Shown one piece after another: positions 16,665 to 25,836 of a stretch of 33,678 nucleotides of DNA (position 1 is its first letter; each line of letters opens with the position of its first letter). The position numbers were made by a program, and so were the translations under genes. Below the pieces are notes generated by a model. That model ran no database searches, was not told where the DNA came from, and saw nothing but the letters and a program-made list of their open reading frames with translations. This DNA comes from Pseudomonadales bacterium (lineage in GTDB: Bacteria > Pseudomonadota > Gammaproteobacteria > Pseudomonadales > Azotimanducaceae): the NCBI GenBank assembly GCA_007130155.1, contig SLTB01000281.1:1-33678 (forward strand). The letters are read 5' to 3'.

Positions 16665-17849
16665 ATGACAGCCAAGACCATGAGCACAGCGAGCCTCATA
16701 CAACACTGCATGTGGCTCGATGAATTGCTCGGCAACCACGGGCAGCTGTGGCGCAGCAATGTCTTCCGCGACCCCCAGCCTGCCTGGCTGGCTGAGCATC
16801 CACGCCTGGCAGCTGCCGTCCTGGACCTGAGCGAGGCTGAACTCGAGCACCTCGAGGCGGATCCGGAGGCTTTGCTCGAACTGCTCGGCCCCCATGTGCC
16901 GACCCTGCCCGCCACCCTCTCAGCCATCGAGCCCCCATGGGACCGCGCCGAGCTGCCAGGGGACATCCCGTTCGCGAACCTGCATGTCCCAGGCCGCAAG
17001 TGGGCACAGATCCGCCACTTCATGGCGGCGCTACCACCAGCCACCACTCCCGCTGTGGACTGGTGCGCTGGCAAAGGCCATCTCGGTCGCAGCGTCGCGC
17101 GCCTGCATGGACGTACCGTACGCTGCCTGGAGCGTGATCCAACGCTTTGCGCTGCCGGTGAAGGGCTGGCCGCCGGGTTGCCGGTGACCTTCGAGCGCTG
17201 CAATGTCCTCGATGAACCCACCCACCTTCAGCCCGGCGATACCGTGATGGCCTTGCATGCCTGCGGCGCGCTCCACGAACACCTGCTCGACCAGGCCGTG
17301 GCCACCGGCGTGGCCCGTGTCGACCTGGCACCCTGCTGCTACCACCTCACCACCCGCTGGCAGGCCCGAGCCGACAGCGCTGCGGATCCACGCTTTCATC
17401 TAGAGGACCTCCACTTGGCCGTGCAGGACCTAGTGACGGCACCGGCACGGGTGAGGCGCGCCAGGCTCAAGGAGCGCGCCTTCCGCGCCGCCTTCGATGA
17501 CCTGCAGCGACAACTGCGTGGCTACGACAGTTACCTGCCGCAGCCATCCGTCAAAGGTGCGGAGCGTCGGCTGGACTTCCCGGGGTTCTGTGCCCTGATG
17601 GCGCAGCACCACGGGCTCGAACTACCGCGAGCTGCCGACTTGTCGCCATGGCTGGAAAAGGGCTGGATCCGCGATGCCCGCAGCCGCCGCCTGGATTTGG
17701 CACGCCAGGGTTTCCGCCGCGCCCTGGAGCTGCGAATCGTGCTGGACCGGACGCTGTTTCTGGCAGAAGCGGGCTATGCCGTGAACCTGCGGCGCTTCTG
17801 TCTGCGGGCGCTGACCCCACGTAATCTGCTCATCGAAGCTTGGCGATGA
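16665..17849 (+). CDS. SAM-dependent methyltransferase, Methyltransf_32/GSTCD-like
   Basis: A 394-residue protein. After a helical N-terminal part of about 130 residues, a class I methyltransferase domain begins with AVDWCAGKGHLGRSVARL (SAM motif I) and ERDPTLC. It continues with VMALHACGALHEHLL and the distinctive LAPCCYHLT. The pairing of GKGHL, LHACG and CCYH resembles the Methyltransf_32 group that includes GSTCD- and METTL25-like proteins, whose bacterial substrates are not well defined. The start at 16665 (MTAKTM) follows GGAG by 7 bases; a second ATG lies at 16680. The frame stays open far upstream but only antisense to the NUDIX gene. It is probably regulated together with its divergent neighbour. 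Confidence 0.85.
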   Translation: MTAKTMSTASLIQHCMWLDELLGNHGQLWRSNVFRDPQPAWLAEHPRLAAAVLDLSEAELEHLEADPEALLELLGPHVPTLPATLSAIEPPWDRAELPGDIPFANLHVPGRKWAQIRHFMAALPPATTPAVDWCAGKGHLGRSVARLHGRTVRCLERDPTLCAAGEGLAAGLPVTFERCNVLDEPTHLQPGDTVMALHACGALHEHLLDQAVATGVARVDLAPCCYHLTTRWQARADSAADPRFHLEDLHLAVQDLVTAPARVRRARLKERAFRAAFDDLQRQLRGYDSYLPQPSVKGAERRLDFPGFCALMAQHHGLELPRAADLSPWLEKGWIRDARSRRLDLARQGFRRALELRIVLDRTLFLAEAGYAVNLRRFCLRALTPRNLLIEAWR

Positions 17850-17973
17850 GGGAGCCACTCGATCGCCGCGGCAGACTGCCAAGACAGAGTCTCGTGGGAG
17901 CACCCACCGAGGACGATCAGCGAAATCCGTTGCTGCACCCGTCTATCGCCCCCACTGCAGGATCCCACAACAT

Positions 17974-17992
17974 TTCCCCGTGGCGAGGGGAA
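17974..17992 (-). terminator. Stem-loop after glcF
   Basis: TTCCCC (17974-17979) pairs with GGGGAA (17987-17992) across a 7-base loop, 4 bases beyond the glcF stop codon on the minus strand. The T run is weak. It lies between the convergent methyltransferase and glc operon. Confidence 0.4.
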
Positions 17993-17996
17993 TGCA

Positions 17997-19226
17997 TCAA
18001 GCGGGGGGAGCGGCCTCGGCGAGCAGTTCCACCCAGTGCTTGACCCGGATCTCGGCGGCGCCTGCCATGTGCATCTGACACCCCACATTGGCCGTGACCA
18101 CCACTTCAGGCCCATGATGCATCAGAGCCGCGAGCTTGGCGTCCCGGAGCCGCTTGGAGAGGTCCTGTTGCAAAATGGCGTAGCTGCCTGCGGCGCCGCA
18201 GCAAAGATGACTGTCCGCCACGGGCACCCGAACGCAGCCAATACCGTCCAGCATTCGCTCCACGAGTCCGGTAATGCGCTGCCCATGCTGCAGCGTGCAC
18301 GGCGGATGCCACGCCACCCGCGGCGGGGGATCCGCCAGGCGCCAACTGCTGAGGTCCTCGGCTGCCAGAAACTCCGCCAGATCCCGGGTGCGGGCCGACA
18401 GGGCCTGAGCCCTTTGGGCGTATTCGGGCTCCTTGGCCAGGAGCACACCGTAGTCCCGCACCTGCACGCCGCAGCCACTGGCCGTCATCACCAGTGCCTC
18501 CGCACCAGCCTCGACCAAAGGCCACCAGGCATCCACATTGCGCCGGGCCATGGCCCGGGCTGCTTCGGGCTGCGCCATGTGCTGGGGCAGCGCACCACAA
18601 CAGCCTGCTGATACTGCCTCGACACCGCCAATACCCAGCCGGTTCAGGACCCGCTGCGTCGAGCGGTTGGTCGCCGGCGTCGCCAGACCCTGGATGCACC
18701 CGGCCAGCAGAATCACCTGCCTAGGGTAGGCTTTCTGATCGGCTGCCCGCCCGACACCGGTCTGCAGCAGCGGGACCAGATCGCGCAGCCTTTCGGGCAG
18801 CACCGGACGCAGCCCTTGCCCGAGGCGCAGGAAGGGGCGCATCCAGGCGGGTCGAGGCACCAGAGTGAGCAGCAGCCAGCGCAGCAGGCGCACGCGCCGA
18901 GGCCGCGGCACTTTGGCCTCGAGGTGTTCGCGGCCAATCTCCAGCAGTCGGCCATAACGGACACCGGAAGGACAGGTGGTCTCACAGGCACGACAGGTAA
19001 GGCAGCGATCGAGATGGTGCTGGGTGCTCGGGCCGGCCTCGTCCCGCTCCAACATTTCCTTGATCAACCAGATCCGGCCGCGGGGACCGTCCCGCTCGTC
19101 GCCCATCAGCTGGTAGGTGGGGCAGGTCGCGGTGCAGAACCCGCATTGAACGCAACTGCGCAGGATCTGATCCGCTTCCTGGCCAGCGTCCGTAGCGAGC
19201 AACTTCGCGTCGAGTCGGGTCTGCAT
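17997..19226 (-). CDS. glcF: Glycolate oxidase iron-sulfur subunit
   Basis: A 409-residue subunit that passes electrons from the GlcD/GlcE flavoproteins to the respiratory chain. Two ferredoxin-type 4Fe-4S motifs lie near the N-terminus: CVQCGFCTATCP (Cys25, 28, 31, 35) and CLTCRACETTCP (Cys75, 78, 81, 85). Two CCG-type cysteine-rich domains follow (SAGCCGALPQHM and DSHLCCGAAGSY), with the TASGCG and PPCTLQH segments. The length matches E. coli GlcF (407). AAGGAG lies 4 bases before the ATG and overlaps the stop region of glcE, so translation is probably coupled. It is the last gene of a glcD-glcE-glcF operon. Confidence 0.96.
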   Translation of the reverse strand: MQTRLDAKLLATDAGQEADQILRSCVQCGFCTATCPTYQLMGDERDGPRGRIWLIKEMLERDEAGPSTQHHLDRCLTCRACETTCPSGVRYGRLLEIGREHLEAKVPRPRRVRLLRWLLLTLVPRPAWMRPFLRLGQGLRPVLPERLRDLVPLLQTGVGRAADQKAYPRQVILLAGCIQGLATPATNRSTQRVLNRLGIGGVEAVSAGCCGALPQHMAQPEAARAMARRNVDAWWPLVEAGAEALVMTASGCGVQVRDYGVLLAKEPEYAQRAQALSARTRDLAEFLAAEDLSSWRLADPPPRVAWHPPCTLQHGQRITGLVERMLDGIGCVRVPVADSHLCCGAAGSYAILQQDLSKRLRDAKLAALMHHGPEVVVTANVGCQMHMAGAAEIRVKHWVELLAEAAPPA

Positions 19227-19234
19227 GGGACTCC

Positions 19235-20296
19235 TTAATACTCGCCCGGATAGAGCACGCCGGCATTGAACAGCCCTGCGGGGTCGAACACCGTTTTGAT
19301 CCGCTGCTGCAACTTCAGCTGGGCCGGAGGTAGTGTTGCCCTCTGCACGGTGGGCGCCAGTCGCATCGCATGACCACCCACAGCGGAGGCGGCCTCGAAC
19401 ACGCGTTCGGGCGCGGCGTCAGTGGAACACCAGCGCTGGGCACCGCCCCAGTCGAGCAGCCAGTTCGCGCTCAGCTCAGGCTGTGGCGCGGTGGCCGGCA
19501 CCGACAAACGCCAGAGGGGGCCGTCACCCTCGAACAGTGGAAGTTGTCGATCCCTGAGCCCGGCCCAGAAGTCCTCCGCCTCCGCAAAGGGTTCACCGCC
19601 CACGGCGGCCAGCGCGGCGGCCACCCCGACCTCGGAGCCTGCCAGGCGGACCCGCAGAAGCCCCCCCTGCCAGGCCATGGCCGTGATCGGCAACGGACGT
19701 CGACCTAATGTGGCCATGCGCTCGAAGGTCTGCCCGATGCCGAGCTCGAGCACCCGCGTCACGGTGGTCATCGGTCGCGGCAGCAGGCGCAGACTGACGT
19801 CGAGCAGAACGCCGAGGCTGCCCATGGCGCCCACGTTCAGCCGCGCGACGTCATAGCCCGCGACATTCTTCATGACCTGACCGCCAAAGCGGCCGATGCC
19901 ACCGCGCCCGTCGAGCAGGGTGATGCCGAGTACCGCGTCACGCACCGCGCCCTGCCAGGGACGCGCAGGCCCCGCGAGCCCGCTGGCCACGGCCCCACCG
20001 ATCGTGCTCGACGCGCCGAAGCGTGGCGGGTCGAAGGGCAGACACTGACCGGCCTCGGTCACTGCGGCTTCGAGCTCGGACAAAGGCGTGCCCGCTCGTG
20101 CCGTGACGACCAGCTCCGATGGTTCGAAGGCGACAATGCCCCGATGCCCCCCGACTTCCAGCACTTCGATGGCCTCATTACCGCAAGCCATGAGGGCCTG
20201 GCGGGTGCCGCCGCCACGAATGCGCAGGGGAGCCTCGGCCGCCACCGCAGCATTTACCCGCCCGCGCAAATCCTCGCTGAGATCCGCATCCACCAT
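19235..20296 (-). CDS. glcE: Glycolate oxidase FAD-binding subunit
   Basis: A 353-residue FAD-binding subunit that works with GlcD to oxidise glycolate to glyoxylate. The FAD-binding PCMH-type fold shows RIRGGGTRQ, VVTARAGTPLSELEAAV, FGASSTIGGAVASGLAGPARPWQGAVRD and GGQVMKNVAGYDVARL, all family hallmarks. The C-terminal end RIKTVFDPAGLFNAG is the common end motif of these oxidases. The ATG follows the TAG stop of glcD with no bases between, so translational coupling is expected. Length is like E. coli GlcE (350). Confidence 0.95.
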   Translation of the reverse strand: MVDADLSEDLRGRVNAAVAAEAPLRIRGGGTRQALMACGNEAIEVLEVGGHRGIVAFEPSELVVTARAGTPLSELEAAVTEAGQCLPFDPPRFGASSTIGGAVASGLAGPARPWQGAVRDAVLGITLLDGRGGIGRFGGQVMKNVAGYDVARLNVGAMGSLGVLLDVSLRLLPRPMTTVTRVLELGIGQTFERMATLGRRPLPITAMAWQGGLLRVRLAGSEVGVAAALAAVGGEPFAEAEDFWAGLRDRQLPLFEGDGPLWRLSVPATAPQPELSANWLLDWGGAQRWCSTDAAPERVFEAASAVGGHAMRLAPTVQRATLPPAQLKLQQRIKTVFDPAGLFNAGVLYPGEY

Positions 20297-21751
20297 CTAG
20301 AACCGCTCCAGTTCCGGATGTGGCAGTTTCCCGCCGTGAACGTGCATGCCGCCAAGCTCGGCGCAGCGCGCCAGGGTGGGCACGGCCTTGCCCGGGTTGA
20401 GCAAGCCCGCCGGATCGAAGGCGGCCTTCAGACCATGAAAACGTTCGAGCTCCACCGCCGTGAACTGCACGCACATCTGATCGATCTTCTCGATGCCGAC
20501 GCCATGCTCACCGGTAATGGTGCCACCCACCGCCACGCAGAGTTCGAGAATGCGTGCACCGAAGGCCTCGGCGCGCTCGAGCTCACCGGCTTGATTGGCA
20601 TCATAGAGAATCAGCGGATGCAGATTACCGTCACCGGCGTGAAAGACATTGGCGACCGCAAGACCGAACTCCTCCGAAAGTCCGCCAATCCCGGTGAGCA
20701 CCTCAGCCAGATGACGCCGGGGGATGGTCCCGTCCATGCAGTAATAATCGGGAGCAATCCGCCCGACAGCCGGGAATGCAGCCTTGCGCCCCGCCCAGAG
20801 CCGGGCCCGCTCTGCAGGGTCCGACGCCACGCGAATGTCGCCGGCGCCAGCAGCGCGCAGGATTTCAGTGACCCGTTCCACCTGCGCGGCCACTTCCTCA
20901 GGTTCGCCATCGAGTTCACAGAGCAGGATGGCCGCCGCATCCCGGGGATAGCCGGCATGCACGAAATCCTCGGCGGCTTCGATGGCCAGCCGATCCATCA
21001 TCTCCATGCCGGCAGGCAGAATGCCGCGGCTGATCACCGTGCTTACCGCATCGCCCGCCGCAGCCACCGAGTCGAAGGCCGCCAGCAGCACCTGTACGGA
21101 AGCCGCCACCGGCAACAGTCGCACCGTGACCTCCACCACCACCCCGAGCAGGCCTTCGGAACCGGTGACCAGGGCCAGCAGATCGAGGCCGGGACTGTCC
21201 AGCGCACAGCCGCCGAGTTCCAGCAGTTCACCATCCACCGTCACCAGCTTCACGCCCAGCAGATTGTGGACAGTGAGTCCGTATTTCAGACAGTGCACGC
21301 CCCCGGAGTTCTCGGCCACGTTACCGCCGATGGAGCAGGCAATCTGCGAGGACGGGTCGGGCGCGTAGTAAAGACCGTGGGGCGCTGCCGCCTCGGAGAT
21401 GGCCAGATTGCGCACCCCGGGCTCCAGCCGGGCGCTGCGCCCCAGCGGATCGAGTTCCAGGATGCGATTCATGCGCGCCAGCACCAGCAGCACGCCAGCC
21501 TCATGGGGCAACGCCCCACCGGACAGCCCGGTGCCCGCGCCGCGCGCCACCACCGGAACGCCTTCGGCAGAACAGAGCGCCATGACCTGCTGCACCTGCT
21601 CGATGCTGCGCGGCAGCACCACCACCCGCGGCTGCTGCCGATACGCCGTCAGGGCATCCCCGGCATAGGGGCGCAGCGCCTCCTCGTCATCCACCACATC
21701 CTCTGCGGGCAGCACTTCGCGCAGGCGCGCGGCCAGTGTCTCGCGATCCAT
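20297..21751 (-). CDS. glcD: Glycolate oxidase catalytic subunit
   Basis: A 484-residue FAD-linked oxidase subunit. FAD-binding segments are VPVVARGAGTGLSGGALP, RLEPGVRNLAISEAA, DPSSQIACSIGGNVAENSGG and SEGLLGVVVEVTVRL. The C-terminal substrate domain includes VFHAGDGNLHPLIL and GGTITGEHGVGIEKID, as in GlcD and D-lactate dehydrogenase-like enzymes. The two accessory genes glcE and glcF behind it favour glycolate oxidase. The start at 21751 follows GAGGAG by 6 bases; the frame extends upstream but without similarity. It is the first gene of the operon, with no glcC-type regulator in the window. The start codon lies 126 bases from the divergent fatty acyl-CoA reductase gene, and the gap holds a run of nine A. 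Confidence 0.96.
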   Translation of the reverse strand: MDRETLAARLREVLPAEDVVDDEEALRPYAGDALTAYRQQPRVVVLPRSIEQVQQVMALCSAEGVPVVARGAGTGLSGGALPHEAGVLLVLARMNRILELDPLGRSARLEPGVRNLAISEAAAPHGLYYAPDPSSQIACSIGGNVAENSGGVHCLKYGLTVHNLLGVKLVTVDGELLELGGCALDSPGLDLLALVTGSEGLLGVVVEVTVRLLPVAASVQVLLAAFDSVAAAGDAVSTVISRGILPAGMEMMDRLAIEAAEDFVHAGYPRDAAAILLCELDGEPEEVAAQVERVTEILRAAGAGDIRVASDPAERARLWAGRKAAFPAVGRIAPDYYCMDGTIPRRHLAEVLTGIGGLSEEFGLAVANVFHAGDGNLHPLILYDANQAGELERAEAFGARILELCVAVGGTITGEHGVGIEKIDQMCVQFTAVELERFHGLKAAFDPAGLLNPGKAVPTLARCAELGGMHVHGGKLPHPELERF

Positions 21752-21877
21752 CCACAACTCCTCATAGCGCCCGTCAGTATGGCCCCGGCTCACGCGCCGG
21801 TCGAATGCTGCTAATCTCCAAAAAAAAACGTCGGCACCGCAACATGGGGGAGCCACTGTCATCTGGGGGGAACAACC
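21752..21877. promoter_or_regulatory. Divergent promoter region glcD / fatty acyl-CoA reductase
   Basis: The 126 bases between the two divergent start codons must hold both promoters. A run of nine A at 21820-21828 stands out in this GC-rich sequence and may bend DNA or contribute an UP-like element. No certain -35/-10 pair was identified. Confidence 0.4.
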
Positions 21878-23866
21878 ATGAGCTACTTCGTTACCGGTGC
21901 CACCGGCTTCGTCGGCATGCATCTGATCGATCGTCTACTGGCCCGCAAGGGGACAATCTACGTCCTCGTCCGGGCAGGCTCCAAGGCCCGATTCAAGCGC
22001 CTGGCGGAACGCTGGGGCGAACAGGCCAAGCGGGTGGTACCGGTCACCGGCGACCTCACCCGACCCGGTCTTGGCATTGCCCGCAAGGACCTCGAAACCA
22101 TGACCGGCAAGGTCCGCCAATTCTTCCATTGCGCCGCCATTTACGATTTGTCCAACGACGACGTCGAGGCTCAGCTGGCCGTCAACGTCGAGGGCACCCG
22201 CCACGCCGTAGAGCTGGCCGGCAAGCTCGACGTGCAGTGTTTCCACCACGTCAGCTCCATCGCCGCCGCTGGCGAGTACCGCGGCCATTTCCGCGAGGAC
22301 ATGTTCGACGAGTGGGCGCCCACCGACGACCCCTATTTCCGCAGCAAGCATGATTCGGAAACCGTGGTCCGTTATGAGAGCACCGTCCCCTGGCGCATCT
22401 ACCGGCCCGGCATCGTCGTCGGTCACTCCAAGACCGGCGAGATCTCCAAGATCGACGGCCCCTACTACCTGTTCAAGCTGATCCAGCGCCTGCGCCACGC
22501 CCTGCCGGCCTGGATGCCCCTCATCGGCATCGAGGGCGGCAAGCTCAACATCGTCCCGGTGGACTACGTCACCGCCGCCATGGACCACATTGCCCATACC
22601 CGTGGTCGCGACCGCAACACTTTTCACCTGGTGGCCCCGGAGCCGGTGTCCGTGGGCCGCATCATGAACATCTTTGCCGATGCCGCCCACGCCCCGGGCT
22701 TCTCCCTGCGCATCGACCATCGCCTGCTTGGCATGCTGCCCAAGGGGGTCATCGACCTGATCAGCAAGATGCCGCCAGTCAGGCGCATCGTCGACAGCCT
22801 GCTCGGCGATCTCGGCATCCCCCGGGAGCTGTTCCGCTACGTGAGCTTCGCCACGCTCTTTGATGACCGCGAGACCGCGAAAGCCCTTAAGGGTTCAGGC
22901 ATCCAATGCCCGGATCTGGCCGACTATGCGCCGGCGCTGTGGGACTACTGGGAGCGCAACCTGGATCCGGATCTGTTCCGGGACCGCAGCTTGAGCGGAC
23001 GCATCAAGGGTCGCGTGGTGCTGATCACCGGCGCCTCTTCGGGCATCGGCAAAGCCAGCGCTCTGCGTCTGGCCGCCGCTGGCGCCCAGGTTTTGTTGGT
23101 GGCACGAAGCCTGGAGAAGCTGGAGGAGACCCGCCGTGAGATCGAGTCCCACGGCGGCAAGGCCTGGATCTACAGTGCTGACGTCTCGGAACTCGAAAGC
23201 TGCGACAAACTGATCGAGAACGTACTCCAAGACCACGGCAAGGTGGATGTGCTGATCAACAACGCCGGCCGCTCGATCCGCCGCTCCCTGGAGCTGTCCT
23301 ACGACCGCTTCCACGACTTCGAGCGTACCATGCAGCTCAACTACTTCGGCAGCGTCCGCTTGGTAATGAACCTGCTGCCAAACATGATCGAAAGGCGCGA
23401 TGGCCAGATCATCAACGTCTCGTCCATCGGCGTACAAACCAACATGGCACGCTTCTCGGCCTACGTGGCCTCCAAGGCGGCACTCGATGCCTTCTCCCGC
23501 TGCGCCCAGACCGAGTTCCTCGACCGCAACATCACCTTCACCAACGTCTACATGCCGCTGGTGCGCACACCGATGATCGCGCCCACGGCCCACTACAAGT
23601 ACGTCCCGACCCTGTCGCCACAGGAGGCTGCCGACCTCATCGCCAAGGCCGTCCTCGAAAGGCCCAAGCAGGTTTCCACCCGCCTCGGCACCGCCGCGTC
23701 CGTGGCCTGGGCGCTGTGGCCGAAGGCCATGGACGTGATTCTGAACACCGGGTACAAGTTGTTTCCGGATTCCGCCGCCGCCCGGGGCGACGGCAAGGCC
23801 GGCGAAGAGGAAATGGCCCCGGAAGCCGCCGCCTTCGCTGCGCTTACCAAGGGGATTCACTGGTAA
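21878..23866 (+). CDS. Fatty acyl-CoA reductase (alcohol-forming), two-domain SDR
   Basis: A 662-residue fusion of two Rossmann reductase domains. The N-terminal extended-SDR domain has TGATGFVG (6-13) and active-site Tyr153/Lys157 (YFRSK), with the segments FHHVSSIAAAG, YRPGIVVGHSKTGE and IEGGKLNIVPVDYV. The C-terminal classical SDR domain has TGASSGIG (384-391), NNAGRSIRRSL and Tyr529/Lys533 (YVASK). Length, order and long stretches such as DYWERNLDPDLF and DRFHDFERTMQLNYFGS match, from memory, the Marinobacter enzyme Maqu_2220 (661 residues). That enzyme reduces fatty acyl-CoA through the aldehyde to the fatty alcohol with NADPH. A likely role is fatty alcohol supply for wax esters. No wax ester synthase gene is in the window. 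Confidence 0.92.
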   Translation: MSYFVTGATGFVGMHLIDRLLARKGTIYVLVRAGSKARFKRLAERWGEQAKRVVPVTGDLTRPGLGIARKDLETMTGKVRQFFHCAAIYDLSNDDVEAQLAVNVEGTRHAVELAGKLDVQCFHHVSSIAAAGEYRGHFREDMFDEWAPTDDPYFRSKHDSETVVRYESTVPWRIYRPGIVVGHSKTGEISKIDGPYYLFKLIQRLRHALPAWMPLIGIEGGKLNIVPVDYVTAAMDHIAHTRGRDRNTFHLVAPEPVSVGRIMNIFADAAHAPGFSLRIDHRLLGMLPKGVIDLISKMPPVRRIVDSLLGDLGIPRELFRYVSFATLFDDRETAKALKGSGIQCPDLADYAPALWDYWERNLDPDLFRDRSLSGRIKGRVVLITGASSGIGKASALRLAAAGAQVLLVARSLEKLEETRREIESHGGKAWIYSADVSELESCDKLIENVLQDHGKVDVLINNAGRSIRRSLELSYDRFHDFERTMQLNYFGSVRLVMNLLPNMIERRDGQIINVSSIGVQTNMARFSAYVASKAALDAFSRCAQTEFLDRNITFTNVYMPLVRTPMIAPTAHYKYVPTLSPQEAADLIAKAVLERPKQVSTRLGTAASVAWALWPKAMDVILNTGYKLFPDSAAARGDGKAGEEEMAPEAAAFAALTKGIHW

Positions 23867-23869
23867 CGA

Positions 23870-23925
23870 CGCCGCAAAGCGGCGCACTCGATGCGAGCGA
23901 CAACTCTCAGTGGGAACCCCCACTG
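23870..23925. terminator. Two small stem-loops after the fatty acyl-CoA reductase gene
   Basis: GCCGC-AAA-GCGGC (23871-23883) lies directly after the stop codon. CAGTGGG / CCCACTG (23908-23925) follows about 40 bases on. Either could end transcription from the left or from the convergent lipoprotein gene; neither has a clear T tract. Confidence 0.4.
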
Positions 23926-23999
23926 GGCGCGATCAACGCCGCCCGCCAGGCGCTGCGTCGATGTATCGTCCGCGCCGCAGACCCTCAACAAAGCCAGGC

Positions 24000-24344
24000 T
24001 CAATTCGCGCGGCCGTAGGTAGCCACCCGACCATCAGGCATCGTGAAAGTCAGCACATCATCCTCGATGCGCACCGGTGCCTCGATGGGATCACTGGTCA
24101 CCCGGGGTCCGCGGAGATCGAGCAGGATCCGGTCTGTGGCGAGAAACTCGTAGCGGCCTTCCAGGGCCATATCTTCGAATTGCAGCACCACGTTGCCCTC
24201 AGCGTCGAATTCGACCACCTCCGGACCGTCAATCTCCTCCCACTTGCCGACAATGGCCTGTTCGGCATCCATGTCACAACCTGATAACAAAACCGCCAGC
24301 ACTAGTCCTGACAGCGCACGCAGCAGGCTCGAAGATACAGCCAT
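24000..24344 (-). CDS. Small lipoprotein
   Basis: A 114-residue predicted lipoprotein. The signal peptide ends in the lipobox LLSGC (Cys near residue 23), so the mature part would be lipid-anchored. With Asp after the Cys (CDMD), retention in the inner membrane is possible by the E. coli +2 rule. The mature part is beta-rich: AIVGKWEEIDG, VVEFDAEGNVVLQFED, GRYEFLATDRILLDLRG, VLTFTMPDGRVATY. This resembles the small lipocalin-like or DUF-type 'GxW...F..dG' lipoproteins. GGAG lies 6 bases before the start. The function is not known. It is convergent with the fatty acyl-CoA reductase and divergent from the dihydroorotase gene. Confidence 0.8.
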   Translation of the reverse strand: MAVSSSLLRALSGLVLAVLLSGCDMDAEQAIVGKWEEIDGPEVVEFDAEGNVVLQFEDMALEGRYEFLATDRILLDLRGPRVTSDPIEAPVRIEDDVLTFTMPDGRVATYGRAN

Positions 24345-24492
24345 GAAAGACTCCAGCTGGGAATGGCCACTTGTGAGGGTAGCATCACCGTCTTCACGGC
24401 TTCATCCGCGCGGCTGCGCACCAAGCGCAGCAGCCAGTGCTTGATGGTAATCTCCGCCCCCTCCCCATTCCTTGCCAACGCGGAACCCTGCC

Positions 24493-25830
24493 ATGGCCAC
24501 GCTGCGCATCGTCAACGGCACCCTGATCAATGAGGGTCGGAAGATCGAAGCGGACATCCAGATTCGTGATGGCCGCATCGACGCCATCGCTGCCGATCTC
24601 GGCGGCAGGCCGGCGGACCGGGTCATCGATGCCTCGGGCATGCTGATCCTGCCGGGTATGATCGACGATCAGGTTCACTTCCGTGAGCCAGGCCTCACGC
24701 AGAAAGGCGATCTGGCCAGCGAATCCCGGGCGGCCGTGGCCGGCGGCATCACCAGCTTCATGGAAATGCCCAACACCGACCCTGCAACCACCGACAACGA
24801 AGCGCTGCGCGACAAGCATGCCCGTGCCCACAGCAAGTCCTTCGGCAACTGGGCGTTCTATCTGGGCGCCACCAACGACAATCTGGAGTCCATCAAGGCC
24901 GTGGACACCTCCCTGGCATGTGGGGTAAAGGTATTCATGGGCGCCTCAACCGGCAGCATGCTGGTGGACGATCCCGACGTGCTGGAAGCCATCTTCGCCT
25001 CATCGCCGCTGCTGGTGGCCACCCACTGCGAGGATACGCCCACCATCGAGGCCAACTACCAGCGCCTCACAAGCGACCTCACAGGCGAGTTTCTGCCCGA
25101 GCTGCACGCCGAAATCCGCTCCCGGGAGGCCTGCCTGAAATCCTCCACCCTGGCCGTGGAACTGGCCCGCCGGCATGGCACCCGCCTGCACGTCCTGCAC
25201 CTGACCACGGCGGACGAACTGACCCTGTTCGAACCCGGTCCCATCGAGCGCAAGCAGATCACCGTAGAAGCCTGCGTCCATCATCTTTTCTTCGACGCCA
25301 GCCACTACGCCCGCAAGGGCGCGCTGATCAAGTGCAATCCGGCCATCAAGCTGCCCAGCGACCGTCAGGCCCTGCTGGCCGCCGTGAACGACGATCGCAT
25401 CGACATCATCGCCACCGACCACGCGCCGCACACCGCGGAGGAAAAGGCCCGCCCCTTCCTGCAGGCGCCGGCTGGACTGCCCCTGGTGCAGCATGCGCTG
25501 CTGACCCTGCTCGAACACTGGCACGATGACACCTTCACCCTGGAACGCATTGTCCAGAAGACCGCCCATGCCCCGGCGCTGCGCTTCGGCATCAAGGAGC
25601 GCGGCTTCCTGCGGGAGGGCTACCACGCCGATCTGGTGATCGTGGACCCCCATACCACTACCGCCGTCCGCGACCAGACCCTGCTGTCCAAATGCGGCTG
25701 GTCGCCCTTCGAGGACGTCCGTTTCCGTTCCCGCATCCGCTGCACCATCGTCAACGGCGTCATCGCCTGGGAGAACGACCGGCTGGCCTCTGACAGCGCC
25801 GCCATGGCGCTCGAATTCGACCGCGGTTGA
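24493..25830 (+). CDS. pyrC: Dihydroorotase, class I-like
   Basis: A 445-residue amidohydrolase, the length of class I dihydroorotases, which close carbamoyl-aspartate to dihydroorotate in pyrimidine synthesis. Segments include GMIDDQVHFREPGLTQKGD, AAVAGGITSFMEMPNT, GVKVFMGASTGSML, ATHCEDTP, LHVLHLTTADE, KCNPAIK and IATDHAPHTAEEK with Asp309. Most class I enzymes have His-x-His at the first metal site, but here it is Gln60-x-His62. I recall the same DDQVHFREPG pattern in Bacteroidetes-type family members, so it is probably a natural subtype. The start at 24493 (MATLRIVNG) is the family start; an in-frame codon 21 bases upstream is possible. The methyltransferase gene follows after 6 bases. 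The symbol is tentative because another dihydroorotase may exist in the genome. Confidence 0.85.
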   Translation: MATLRIVNGTLINEGRKIEADIQIRDGRIDAIAADLGGRPADRVIDASGMLILPGMIDDQVHFREPGLTQKGDLASESRAAVAGGITSFMEMPNTDPATTDNEALRDKHARAHSKSFGNWAFYLGATNDNLESIKAVDTSLACGVKVFMGASTGSMLVDDPDVLEAIFASSPLLVATHCEDTPTIEANYQRLTSDLTGEFLPELHAEIRSREACLKSSTLAVELARRHGTRLHVLHLTTADELTLFEPGPIERKQITVEACVHHLFFDASHYARKGALIKCNPAIKLPSDRQALLAAVNDDRIDIIATDHAPHTAEEKARPFLQAPAGLPLVQHALLTLLEHWHDDTFTLERIVQKTAHAPALRFGIKERGFLREGYHADLVIVDPHTTTAVRDQTLLSKCGWSPFEDVRFRSRIRCTIVNGVIAWENDRLASDSAAMALEFDRG

Positions 25831-25836
25831 TCTGCC

